38,847 nucleotides of DNA from Verrucomicrobiota bacterium (lineage in GTDB: Bacteria; Verrucomicrobiota; Verrucomicrobiia; Opitutales; Opitutaceae), in the NCBI GenBank assembly GCA_018239845.1, contig JAFEGO010000121.1, positions 1 through 38,847 of the forward strand, read 5' to 3'. This document shows, piece after piece, positions 7,759 to 14,727 of the stretch. The notes beneath the pieces are model-generated. The model saw only the letters and a program-made list of their open reading frames with translations. It was not told the origin of the DNA and did not search any database. The position numbers and the translations under genes are program-made. The first letter of the stretch is position 1, and each line of letters starts with the position of its first letter.

Positions 7759-7837
7759 TTTGGACAGAATGAACAAAATTTTACCGAATAGGGGCGCCGC
7801 AGCGCTCATTGCGTAAATTCTGTTCATTCTGTCCAAA
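7759..7837. repeat. long inverted repeat (17 bp perfect, about 25 bp overall)
   Basis: The left arm TTTGGACAGAATGAACA (7759-7775), extended by AAATTTTAC, pairs with the right arm at 7813-7837, which ends in TGTTCATTCTGTCCAAA. The loop is 28 nt and GC-rich. The AT-rich arms differ sharply from the surrounding composition. The element lies between the VOC gene start and the sigma-54-controlled gene, and looks like a mobile intergenic palindrome rather than a terminator. Confidence 0.8.
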
Positions 7838-7865
7838 CTCAGGCCGGCCCTGCCGCCGAGCCGCG

Positions 7866-7893
7866 TCCCAATCTTGGGAATCGCCGTTCCCAA
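7866..7893. promoter_or_regulatory. putative enhancer (activator) site: overlapping TTGGGA/TCCCAA palindromes
   Basis: TCCCAA-TC-TTGGGA (7866-7879) overlaps TTGGGAA-TCGCCG-TTCCCAA (7874-7893). These dyads are centred about 130 nt upstream of the start site expected from the -24/-12 promoter at 7988-8003. That is where bacterial enhancer-binding proteins usually bind. Between the two lies an AT-rich tract (about 7932-7985) that could bend. The role as activator site is inference. Confidence 0.5.
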
Positions 7894-7987
7894 ACTTCGT
7901 ACGGATCGCGTCTCCAGTTTTTCGAGTCAGGCCATTTATAAATTTCTATTATTTATCTGACAATCACTTAGGAATTTTAAATCAAGC

Positions 7988-8003
7988 TGGCACGCGCGGT
8001 GCA
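7988..8003 (+). promoter_or_regulatory. sigma-54 (-24/-12) promoter
   Basis: TGGCACG-CGCG-GTGCA matches the RpoN consensus TGGCACG-N4-TTGCA at every position except the first T of the -12 element. The GG (-24) and GC (-12) have the required spacing. It lies 28 nt upstream of ATG 8031 and is preceded by an AT-rich stretch and a dyad. Confidence 0.75.
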
Positions 8004-8030
8004 ATAAGAAGGGCACAATCATCCCTCGTT

Positions 8031-8375
8031 ATGAAAAAGGTCTTCACCCTCTCCGCCCTACTCCTCGTCGGCATCACCGCCGCCGCTGAATTCGCCGCCT
8101 CCGCCGGTCTCGCCGTGCCGGCCGTGATCAATGCACAGAATCTCCTCATCGCCTTCGTGGTGGGCCTCACGGCGCTGATCGTCGTCACCGACTATGCGCC
8201 GCGCCGCACGCTCGCGCTCCCGGACTGCGGGACACCTGCGCCGCGCACCGCGGGCCTCCGCCGCCAGGGCTACTCAATCCGCCGCGGGGCCGAGGCCGCG
8301 CGCCTCGCGCCGCCGCCCTCACGCGTGACTCTTCTGCCGAAGCCCGTGGCCGCGGGCCTCGACCGCGCGGCGTAA
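8031..8375 (+). CDS. small membrane protein behind a sigma-54 promoter
   Basis: A 114-aa protein of no family I recognise. Two hydrophobic segments are visible: residues 1-25 (KKVFTLSALLLVGITAAAEF, either a signal peptide or first TM) and about 36-54 (NLLIAFVVGLTALIVVTDY). A basic, Pro/Arg/Ala-rich tail of about 60 residues (YAPRRTLALPD..., LRRQGYSIRRGAEAARL) follows and is probably cytosolic by the positive-inside rule. No good Shine-Dalgarno lies close to the start; AAGAAGGG is about 17 nt away. Control by RpoN, seen directly in the promoter, suggests an induced stress or envelope response, but no activator gene is in the window. The following gene starts 92 nt downstream and may be separate. 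Confidence 0.75.
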   Translation: MKKVFTLSALLLVGITAAAEFAASAGLAVPAVINAQNLLIAFVVGLTALIVVTDYAPRRTLALPDCGTPAPRTAGLRRQGYSIRRGAEAARLAPPPSRVTLLPKPVAAGLDRAA

Positions 8376-8424
8376 GCGCGCCGCCCTCGCCGGGGCCGGG
8401 AACATCCCGCCCTCCGGCCGCACC

Positions 8425-8469
8425 ATGATCCGGGTACGGTTAAACAACCTTAACCCCTCATCGGATCAT
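8425..8469 (+). promoter_or_regulatory. nested inverted repeats whose right arm covers the start codon of the 8468 gene
   Basis: ATGATCCG (8425-8432) is the exact reverse complement of CGGATCAT (8462-8469), and an inner GGTTAA (8438-8443) pairs with TTAACC (8450-8455). The outer right arm includes the first two bases of ATG 8468. In the mRNA this would hide the start codon, so it may work as a translational switch; equally it could be an operator. Confidence 0.5.
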
Positions 8470-8974
8470 GAAAACCATCGTATCCCCCCGGCCGATCACC
8501 CCCGGCCACTCCACCGCCAAGCGCGCCAGTGCCCTGCACTTCGCGCTGCCCGCCCTGCTGTGCGGCGCCCTCGGCGTTTTCTCCGGCTGCGCGTCGGAGC
8601 CTGATTCCCACCTCGTCACCGCGCCGCCGCCGTCAGCGCCGACGCAACCTACGGCCCAAGCCGTCGTCGTCACCACGCCGGTGGCGACCACCACCACGAC
8701 CGTGCCGGTCGCTGTGGCCACGCCAGTCGCCACCGTGGGCTCGACGGTCATCGTGGCCTCGGCACCGCCCGCGCCGCCGCCGCCCGAGGCGATCCCGCCG
8801 CGGCCCTCCTCGAGCCACCTGTGGGTGGCGGGCCACTGGACCTGGCGCAACGACCGCTACGAATGGATGGCCGGCCATTGGGAGGTGCCGCCGTACACCG
8901 GCGCCGCCTGGATCGAGCCGCGCTGGTCCCCGGAAAACGGCGCGTACCGTTTCTACGAGGGCTACTGGAAATAA
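8468..8974 (+). CDS. YXWXGXW-repeat lipoprotein
   Basis: A 168-aa predicted lipoprotein. A long N-terminal signal with the lipobox FSGC (Cys at about residue 41) is followed by a low-complexity Thr/Val/Ala/Pro linker (about 48-110). The C-terminal block carries the repeat: LWVAGHWTWRNDRYEWMAGHW, EVPPYTGAAWIEPRW, then YRFYEGYWK. Such Tyr/Trp/Gly repeats are known from the YXWGXW family of surface or periplasmic proteins of unknown function. A close relative lies at 10062-10442. The gene ends in a strong terminator that reaches into the convergent gene. The start codon lies inside an inverted repeat and lacks a clear Shine-Dalgarno. Confidence 0.85.
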   Translation: MKTIVSPRPITPGHSTAKRASALHFALPALLCGALGVFSGCASEPDSHLVTAPPPSAPTQPTAQAVVVTTPVATTTTTVPVAVATPVATVGSTVIVASAPPAPPPPEAIPPRPSSSHLWVAGHWTWRNDRYEWMAGHWEVPPYTGAAWIEPRWSPENGAYRFYEGYWK

Positions 8975-8992
8975 CATCCGCCCGGCCTTATG

Positions 8993-9053
8993 CCGCCGGC
9001 CCCGCCCTCACGGTTTGCTGACCGTGGGAGCCGGGGCCGGCGGTTTCTTTTTA
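8993..9053 (+). terminator. intrinsic terminator overlapping the 3' end of the convergent gene
   Basis: CCGCCGGCCCCG (8993-9004) pairs perfectly with CGGGGCCGGCGG (9032-9043). An inner CACGG/CCGTG extends the stem, and TTTCTTTTTA follows. It serves the lipoprotein gene ending at 8974. Its right arm and T-run lie inside the coding sequence of the minus-strand gene (9008-9886), where they encode part of the Lys/Pro-rich tail. Confidence 0.85.
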
Positions 9054-9886
9054 TCCGGTTCGGTCGCGGATGGTGGTGGCGTTTTGCGGTCCTCTATCAC
9101 CCCGATGACCTGTGTCTCGCCCAGCTTTACGTCGGGCTTGTACTTGTCCGACGCATCGATCCAAATCGGCCGCTCGGTCTCGCGGCCAAGGTTGGGCGTC
9201 GCAACGGCGAGCATCGTGGGAAAAACATCCTTCATGCCAAAGCCGGTCGAGGGCGTGCTGATACGCGTCATCCACAGCAGCTTCTTCTGCTTCGCCTGAA
9301 AGGCCTTCAGGTCATAGGCGGAGATCACCGCCACGAAGAAATCCTCCTCGGCCAGGTCGTAGAAGGCCTGGGAGTCGAAGTCATAGATCTTGAGGCCCGT
9401 GACCGCCGTGGCCGCGTCGAAGTCGCGGTCGGAGTAGCCCATCTTGTATCCGCCTAAAAATTTCAGGATTTGCTGGCGGTTGCGCAGGCGCGGAGGTTTG
9501 TCGGGATCGAAGCCGTAGTCGAAGTCGGCGTTGAGCGTACCCCAGGTGAAAGCCAGAGCGAGGGTCGGCGGCGGGGTGCCCGGGCCGGCGGGCAAAAAGT
9601 GCTGTTTCGCCAAGGCCTTCTGGATCGTCGCCAGCACCTGGTCCTCCGGCGGGGACTTGTCGCCGCCGACGGGCCCGAGGTCCTTGAAGCCGAGGCTCAC
9701 GGAGATGTAGTACACGGGGGCCTGCGTGGTCGGCGCCTTCATCTGCCGGCCCTCCGGCGTCATGTCCGTCACGGTGATCACCTCGATGTCGCGGTGGCCG
9801 GTCAGGTAATCGAAGATGCTCGCGCGCGCCACCGGCGCCGCGGCGAGCAGCACGAGGAACACGGGGACGAGGCGGCGGATTGGCAT
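9008..9886 (-). CDS. secreted protein of unknown function
   Basis: A 292-aa protein with a signal peptide (MPIRRLVPVFLVLLAAAPVARA, cleavage before SIFDYL). The mature part (DYLTGHRDIEVITVTDMTPEGR, ISVSLGFKDLGPVGGDKSPPEDQ, KFLGGYKMGYSDRDFDAAT, EEDFFVAVISAYDLKAF) looks like a conserved verrucomicrobial exported protein, but I cannot assign a domain. The last 30 residues are Pro/Lys-rich (KTPPPSATEPDKKKPPAPAP) and partly encoded by the terminator of the opposite gene, so the tail may be shaped by that element. It is flanked by two YXWXGXW lipoproteins and could belong to the same envelope process. It is transcribed divergently from the 10062 gene across a 175-nt gap with no clear promoter. Confidence 0.8.
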   Translation of the reverse strand: MPIRRLVPVFLVLLAAAPVARASIFDYLTGHRDIEVITVTDMTPEGRQMKAPTTQAPVYYISVSLGFKDLGPVGGDKSPPEDQVLATIQKALAKQHFLPAGPGTPPPTLALAFTWGTLNADFDYGFDPDKPPRLRNRQQILKFLGGYKMGYSDRDFDAATAVTGLKIYDFDSQAFYDLAEEDFFVAVISAYDLKAFQAKQKKLLWMTRISTPSTGFGMKDVFPTMLAVATPNLGRETERPIWIDASDKYKPDVKLGETQVIGVIEDRKTPPPSATEPDKKKPPAPAPTVSKP

Positions 9887-10061
9887 GGAGGACCGTCCCC
9901 CAAGACGCTGGCCGCCGGCCGCGGTGACAGGGATTCGCGCATGTCGCGCTGATCGGCCGAAGGGTTCCCGGGGCGGCGGAAATTATTCCCCTTTTCCCGG
10001 GTGCGGCGGCGGAACCGTCCGGCTGCGGCCGCCACCATGAGAGCAACCCCTGTTACCAACC

Positions 10062-10442
10062 ATGAATACGCGCACCCTCCAGAATCCCCGCCGTGCCCTC
10101 GGTCTCCTGCTGTTGGCGCTTGGCTTGCTCGCCGGTTGCGACCGGTCGCAAGGCAATGGATCCAGCACCGCTCCGGCCGCCGCCACCACCGATCCCACCA
10201 CCTCGGTCCCCATGTATGCCGATGATCCGCCACCTCTCGCCCAGTCCGAAGTGATGGTCGAGAGTCCCGGTCCGGATTATGTCTGGGTGGGCGGATACTG
10301 GGCGTGGCGCCCGGGCCCCACCCCGCACACGTGGGTGAAAGGCCACTGGGAGATCCCGCCGCGTCCGCACGCCAAGTGGGAGCAACCCCGCTGGGACAAG
10401 CACGGCAAGGGTTACATCTTTGTCCGCGGCAGCTGGCACTGA
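10062..10442 (+). CDS. YXWXGXW-repeat lipoprotein (paralogue of the 8468 product)
   Basis: A 126-aa lipoprotein with signal and lipobox LAGC (Cys about 26). A short Ser/Thr/Ala/Pro linker leads to the repeat block YVWVGGYWAWRPGPTPHTWV, KGHWEIPPRPHAKWEQPRW, then GYIFVRGSWH. The block aligns with the C-terminus of the 8468 product (GHWE[IV]PP, W.[EQ]PRW), so the two arose by duplication or share a function. It should be anchored in the outer or inner membrane facing the periplasm. No clear Shine-Dalgarno is seen (AACCCCTGTTACCAACC precedes the ATG). A perfect terminator follows 27 nt after the stop. Confidence 0.85.
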   Translation: MNTRTLQNPRRALGLLLLALGLLAGCDRSQGNGSSTAPAAATTDPTTSVPMYADDPPPLAQSEVMVESPGPDYVWVGGYWAWRPGPTPHTWVKGHWEIPPRPHAKWEQPRWDKHGKGYIFVRGSWH

Positions 10443-10468
10443 GCCGCAAGGATAGTCCCATCTAAGAT

Positions 10469-10500
10469 AAGGGCGCCGATCATCGGCGCCCTTTTGCTTT
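10469..10500 (+). terminator. intrinsic terminator after the 10062 lipoprotein gene
   Basis: AAGGGCGCCGAT-C-ATCGGCGCCCTT is a perfect 12-bp inverted repeat (10469-10493), followed by TTGCTTTT. It is the cleanest plus-strand terminator in the window. Confidence 0.92.
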
Positions 10501-10511
10501 TACCGGACACG

Positions 10512-10613
10512 TCATGCCGCGTCCGACTCGGTCGCGACGAGCGCGACCAGCAGGAAGACGACAATGACGGCGGCGAGCATGGGAGAGAGATCCAAGGTCT
10601 CCCATCGTAGCAT
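10512..10613 (-). CDS. possible 33-aa single-TM small protein
   Basis: The minus strand reads MLRWETLDLSPMLAAVIVVF then LLVALVATESDAA and stop; an internal ATG (10580) would give a 22-aa version. The core LAAVIVVFLLVALVA is a convincing single transmembrane helix. It lies in the otherwise empty 270-nt gap between the 10062 gene and the DUF488 gene, ending just before the shared terminator hairpin. AGGA lies directly before the first ATG, closer than is ideal. Small one-helix proteins of this look exist (KdpF-like, toxins), but no kdp genes are near. Hydrophobic frames of this size can arise by chance. Confidence 0.3.
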   Translation of the reverse strand: MLRWETLDLSPMLAAVIVVFLLVALVATESDAA

Positions 10614-10712
10614 ATCCTGTGCGCAGCGATATACGCAGAGCTACGCATGGCCGGCGCAGCGCGGGTGGACTTCCTTCTTTCCGTGTTGGCCGGTACCGGA
10701 TAAAATTCCGCC

Positions 10713-11105
10713 ATGCTGAAAACGAAGTCCGTCCACTCATCCATCGCCCCGGACGACGGGCTGCGCATCCTCGTCGCGCGTTTCCGTGGCCACGGCTTGC
10801 CGACCGACCGTTATGACGTGTGGATGGCCAACCTCGGTCCGAGCGAGCCACTGCTGAAAAGCGTGCTCGCCGAAAAGATCACCTGGGCGAAATTCCTAAA
10901 GGCGTACCGCGAGGAGCTGTTTGCCCCCGCCGCCATCGATGCCGGGAACGCCACGATCAAAAACCACGGCCAGAAATTCACCCTGCGCCTGATCGCGAAG
11001 CTCGCCGAAAAACAGACCGTCACCCTCCTCTGCCACTGCGCCGAGGACACGACGCAATGTCACCGCTTCGAGCTGCAGAAACTGATCGAGCGGGAGATGG
11101 AGTGA
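10713..11105 (+). CDS. DUF488 family protein (YeaO-like)
   Basis: A 130-aa cytoplasmic protein of the DUF488 family. Visible features are DDGLRILVARFRGHGLPTDRYDVWMANLGPS (about 14-44), the middle ITWAKFLKAYREELF (about 56-70) and the closing strand-helix VTLLCHCAEDTTQCHRFELQKL. The cysteine-rich LLCHC...QCHR is a common DUF488 feature and could bind metal or act as nucleophile. Biochemical function of the family is unknown. The gene stands alone and converges with prpD, with 14 nt between stop codons and no obvious terminator. Confidence 0.85.
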   Translation: MLKTKSVHSSIAPDDGLRILVARFRGHGLPTDRYDVWMANLGPSEPLLKSVLAEKITWAKFLKAYREELFAPAAIDAGNATIKNHGQKFTLRLIAKLAEKQTVTLLCHCAEDTTQCHRFELQKLIEREME

Positions 11106-11119
11106 AACAATTCGACCGC

Positions 11120-12598
11120 TCAATTGGCTAACGCAGCGGCAAAGGCATGGACCGGCGTGGCCTCGAGCCGGGGGCGATCGGTAAAGAGCGCGGTGAGCTG
11201 GTCGGCTTTGGCCTGGCCGTAATGGCGGGCGAAGGCGGCGGCGGCTTTTTGTTGGAGGACGGGGATGCCTTCGGCGCGGCGGCGGCGGTGGCCGATGGGA
11301 TAGTGGACTTCGATACGCGGCGTCTTGGAGCCGTCGGTGAAGAAGACCTGCACGGCGTTGGCGATGGAGCGTTTTTCCGGGTCGAGGTAGTCGCGCGAGT
11401 ACTGCGGGTCCTCGGCGACGGTCATCTTTTCGCGGAGGGCGTCGATGCGCGGGTCGGCGGCGGCGTGGTCCTCGTAGTGCTCCGCGGTGAGCGTGCCGTG
11501 GAGGAGGCCGATGGCGGTCATGTACTGGAGGCAATGGTCGCGGTCGGCGGGGTTGTGGAGCGGGCCGGTCTTGTCGATGATGCGGATGGCCGACTCGTGC
11601 GTGGTGAGCTCGATGCGCGCAATCTGGTCGAGCCGCGTGCGCACCTGCGGGTGGAGCTGGATCGCGCACTCGACGGCGGTCTGCGCGTGGAACTCGGCGG
11701 GGAAGGAAATCTTAAAGAGGATGTTTTCCATCACGTAGCTGCCGAGCGGACGCGCGAGTGTGACGGACTTGCCCTTGAAGGCCACGTCCTGAAAGCCCCA
11801 GGTCTTGGCCGTGAGCACGGAGGGATAGCCCATCTCGCCGGTCAGCGCGATGAGCGCGAGGCGCACCGCACGGCTCGTGGCGTCGCCGGCGGCCCAGGAT
11901 TTGCGCGAGCCGGTGTTGGGCGCGTGGCGGTAGGTGCGGAGCGCAGAGCCATCGAGCCACGCGTGCGAAAGGGCGTTGATCACCTGCTCGCGCGTGCCGC
12001 CGAGCATCGCGGTCGCGACGGCGGTGGAGGCGATGCGCACGAGGAGCACGTGGTCGAGACCGACGCGGTTGAAGGAGTTTTCCAGCGCGAGGACGCCCTG
12101 GATCTCGTGGGCCTTCACCATCGCAACGAGGATGTCGTGAACGGTGATTTTCGATTTTTGATTCTCGATTTTCGATTGGAAGGCCGCGGGCGTGACGCCG
12201 GCCTGCTGGTGGCGGCTGAGCCAGTCGGCCACGGCGAGGATGGCGCCGAGGTTGTCGGAAGGATGGCCCCACTCGGCGGCGAGCCAGGTGTCGTTGAAGT
12301 CGAGCCAGCGAACGATCGTGCCGATGTCGAAGGCGGCCTGCACGGGATCGAGTTCGTAGGCCGTGCCGGGGACGCGCGCGCCGTGCACGATGCTGGTGCC
12401 GGGGACCACGGGGCCGAGGAGCTTGGTGCACGCGGGATACTGCAGGGCCAGGATGCCGCAGGCCAGGGTATCAAGGAGGCACCAGCGGGCGGTCTCCATC
12501 GCCTCGGCGCTGGGCGGGGTGGCGCTGAGAGCGTAGTCCGCGAGCGTGGCGAGGAGCGGATCGGCGGGCGGACGGATGTTCGAGATGGCGGAGGACAT
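11120..12598 (-). CDS. prpD: 2-methylcitrate dehydratase
   Basis: A 492-aa cytoplasmic enzyme that dehydrates 2-methylcitrate to 2-methyl-cis-aconitate in propionate breakdown. It follows the E. coli PrpD sequence closely: [102 protein letters not shown] and [12 protein letters not shown]. Compared with E. coli, about 12 extra residues (around [14 protein letters not shown]) lie between DWLSR and [10 protein letters not shown], encoded by an AT-rich repeat (12145-12178). It is last in the prpBCD operon, 6 nt after prpC. No prpR or AcnD/PrpF is present, so a general aconitase may complete the cycle. Confidence 0.96.
   Translation of the reverse strand: MSSAISNIRPPADPLLATLADYALSATPPSAEAMETARWCLLDTLACGILALQYPACTKLLGPVVPGTSIVHGARVPGTAYELDPVQAAFDIGTIVRWLDFNDTWLAAEWGHPSDNLGAILAVADWLSRHQQAGVTPAAFQSKIENQKSKITVHDILVAMVKAHEIQGVLALENSFNRVGLDHVLLVRIASTAVATAMLGGTREQVINALSHAWLDGSALRTYRHAPNTGSRKSWAAGDATSRAVRLALIALTGEMGYPSVLTAKTWGFQDVAFKGKSVTLARPLGSYVMENILFKISFPAEFHAQTAVECAIQLHPQVRTRLDQIARIELTTHESAIRIIDKTGPLHNPADRDHCLQYMTAIGLLHGTLTAEHYEDHAAADPRIDALREKMTVAEDPQYSRDYLDPEKRSIANAVQVFFTDGSKTPRIEVHYPIGHRRRRAEGIPVLQQKAAAAFARHYGQAKADQLTALFTDRPRLEATPVHAFAAALAN
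12145..12178 (-). repeat. AT-rich GATTTTCGATT-type repeat inserted in frame in prpD
   Basis: On the minus strand the stretch reads AATCGAAAATCGAGAATCAA then AAATCGAAAATC, built from tandem AATC/GAAAATC words. It is low in GC inside a gene of about 65% GC. It encodes [14 protein letters not shown] residues absent from E. coli PrpD at this place. Its length matches the extra ~12 residues, so it looks like an in-frame insertion of a dispersed short repeat into a surface loop. Confidence 0.7.
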
Positions 12599-12604
12599 GG
12601 ATCG

Positions 12605-13759
12605 TCAGGCGCGTTGGGAGAGCGAGGCGTACGGACGCTCCGCGGGACCGATGTAGGTGGCGCTGGGGCGGATGATCTTCCCATCGAGGCGCTGCTCAAT
12701 GATGTGCGCGGACCAGCCGGCCGTGCGCGCCAGGACGAAGAGCGGCGTGAACATCGCGGACGGCACGCCGAGCTCGCGATAGACGACGGCGCTGTACCAA
12801 TCGAGGTTGGGAAACATCTTCTTCTCCGCCCACATCACCTGCTCGATGCGCTCGGCGACGGCGAAGAGGCGCTCGTTGCCCGACTCGGCGCAGAGTTTTT
12901 GAGCCACGGCCTTGATGATGGCGCTGCGGGGATCGCTGACGGTGTAAACCGGGTGGCCGAAGCCGATGATGATCTCCTTGCGCTTGAGACGCGCGCGGAG
13001 GTCCTTTTCGGCGGCGTCGGGGGTCTTGTAACGCTGCTGGATGGCGAGGGCCACCTCGTTGGCGCCGCCGTGCTTCGGACCGCTGAGTGCGCCGATCGCG
13101 CCGGTCACGGCGGAGTGGAAGTCGGCGCCGGTGCCCGCGATCACGCGCGCGGTGAAGGTGGAGGCGTTGAACTCGTGCTCGGCGTAGAGGATGAGCGATT
13201 GGTCGAGCGCGCGCACGTGGGCGTCGGAGGGCTTGCGCCGGTGGAGCAGGTGCAGGAAGTGCGCGGCGAGGTTGGACGCATCCGTTTCCAACGGGAGCGC
13301 GCGGCGCTTTGTGGCGTACAGATGCCAGTAGAGCAGCATGCCAGGCAGCGTGGCGAGGAGGCGGTCGGCGATATGCTGCGCACCGGGCACGCTGTCAGGC
13401 GTCGGACCGGAGGGCGGCAGCGCCTCGGGCTCGAGCGTGCCGAGGACGGAGACGCCGGTGCGCAGAACATCCATCGGGTGCGCGGAGCGCGGGATTTTTT
13501 CGAGGGCGCGGCGGAGGGCGACGGGCAGGCCGCGGAATTTGCGGAGCTTGCGGTGGTAACCGGCCAGCTGCGTGCGCTCGGGCAGTTCGCCGTAGATGAG
13601 CAGGTAGGCGGTCTCCTCGAAGGAGGATTGCGCGGCGAGGTCGGCGATGTCGTAGCCGCGGTAGTGCAGGTCGTTGCCGGCATGGCCGACGGTGCAGATG
13701 GCGGTGTTGCCCGCGGGTACACCGGAGAGAGCGACGGATTTTTTGGAAGGAGGGCTCAT
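12605..13759 (-). CDS. prpC: 2-methylcitrate synthase
   Basis: A 384-aa cytoplasmic enzyme that condenses propionyl-CoA with oxaloacetate. It is of citrate synthase fold and of PrpC length. The N-terminal [21 protein letters not shown] is typical. The catalytic triad appears at His230 ([10 protein letters not shown]), His269 (GFGHPVYT) and Asp320 (FPNLDWYS), each offset by five from Salmonella PrpC numbering (235, 274, 325). [10 protein letters not shown] (about 192-201) and TVSDPR (about 273-278) are further signatures. Its start overlaps the prpB stop by 4 nt (ATGA), so translation is probably coupled. A plain citrate synthase is less likely because of the length, the GFGHPVYT form and the neighbours. 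Confidence 0.96.
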   Translation of the reverse strand: MSPPSKKSVALSGVPAGNTAICTVGHAGNDLHYRGYDIADLAAQSSFEETAYLLIYGELPERTQLAGYHRKLRKFRGLPVALRRALEKIPRSAHPMDVLRTGVSVLGTLEPEALPPSGPTPDSVPGAQHIADRLLATLPGMLLYWHLYATKRRALPLETDASNLAAHFLHLLHRRKPSDAHVRALDQSLILYAEHEFNASTFTARVIAGTGADFHSAVTGAIGALSGPKHGGANEVALAIQQRYKTPDAAEKDLRARLKRKEIIIGFGHPVYTVSDPRSAIIKAVAQKLCAESGNERLFAVAERIEQVMWAEKKMFPNLDWYSAVVYRELGVPSAMFTPLFVLARTAGWSAHIIEQRLDGKIIRPSATYIGPAERPYASLSQRA

Positions 13760-14589
13760 GGTTTTGGTGAGTAACCGAGGACGTCGTAAAGTTCGGCGCG
13801 GGTTTGCATTTTTCCGATGGCGGCGCGCTGGGTGCCGTCGCGGCGGATGGTTTGGTAAACGTCGAGCGAGGCCGCGGCGGCGGCGCGCGAGGCGCCGAGC
13901 GGATAGAGGATAAGCGCGAGGCCGGCCGCGCGCAGCTCCGCGACGGTAAACAAAGGCGTCTGGCCGAACTCAGTGAGGTTCGCAAGCACGGGCACATCGA
14001 GCGCCGCGGTGAAGGCCCGGTAGTCGTCGAGCGTGCGGAGGGCCTCAGCGAAAATCATGTCCGCCCCCGCGGCGACATAGGCGCGGGCCCGCGCGATGGC
14101 GGCAGGCAGGCCTTCCACCGCGGCGGCATCGGTGCGGGCCATGACCACGAAGTCCGGGTCGGGTTTGCCGGTGACGGCGGAGCGGACGCGCGCGGCCATC
14201 TCGGCCGGGGAGACGAGCTGTTTGCCGGGAAGGTGGCCGCAGAGCTTGGCGGGAATCTGGTCCTCGAGGTGGACGGCCGCCACCCCAGCTTCCGCCAGGG
14301 CGCGCACGGTGGCGGCGGGATTGTCCCAGCCGGTGTCGATATCGACGAGGAGCGGCAGCGGCACGCGCTGCGCGATGCGACGCGCGTCGATCAGCACATC
14401 CTCGAGCGTGGTGTCCCCCGCGTCAGGGATGCCGCGGGAGTGATTGGCCACGCCGGCGCCGGAAAGGTACAGTGCGTGGAAACCGGCGCGCTGGGCGAGC
14501 AGCGCCGCGTAGGCGTTGATGGCTCCGGCAATCTGCAGCGGACGCTCAGCGGCAAGGGCGGCGCGGAAATTTTGGCCGGGGGTGAGCAT
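13756..14589 (-). CDS. prpB: 2-methylisocitrate lyase
   Basis: A 277-aa enzyme of the isocitrate lyase/PEP mutase superfamily that splits 2-methylisocitrate into pyruvate and succinate. The metal-binding acids sit in [10 protein letters not shown] (81-90) and HLEDQ (107-111), with [11 protein letters not shown] (39-49) before them. The catalytic cysteine is Cys117 in KLCGHLPGK. The usual PrpB signature is KRCGHR, so both arginines are replaced by leucine here. First gene of the prpBCD operon. The 138-nt gap to the divergent ABC gene must hold the promoter, but I see no strong -35/-10 pair and no Shine-Dalgarno (TCTCTCCTC precedes the ATG). Context makes PrpB the best call; another superfamily member is possible. 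Confidence 0.9.
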   Translation of the reverse strand: MLTPGQNFRAALAAERPLQIAGAINAYAALLAQRAGFHALYLSGAGVANHSRGIPDAGDTTLEDVLIDARRIAQRVPLPLLVDIDTGWDNPAATVRALAEAGVAAVHLEDQIPAKLCGHLPGKQLVSPAEMAARVRSAVTGKPDPDFVVMARTDAAAVEGLPAAIARARAYVAAGADMIFAEALRTLDDYRAFTAALDVPVLANLTEFGQTPLFTVAELRAAGLALILYPLGASRAAAAASLDVYQTIRRDGTQRAAIGKMQTRAELYDVLGYSPKP

Positions 14590-14727
14590 GAGGAGAGAGT
14601 AACCACGGACCGGCCGCGAGTCGAGGCCGGGACGACGTAAGGCGAAAATGTTACCCTCTTTGGCGGCGGGAAATTTTTTGCGTGAAACGGGTCGTCAACG
14701 CGCGGCGTCTTGGCACACTGCCCTCCC

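Noticed and set aside
11147..13774. 875-codon open frame antisense to prpC and prpD
   Set aside because: It is a composition shadow of GC-rich codons on the other strand; prpBCD motifs are unambiguous.
14711..14726. TGGCAC before the ABC ATPase gene as a sigma-54 promoter
   Set aside because: There is no GC-type -12 element at the right spacing and the gap to ATG is too short.
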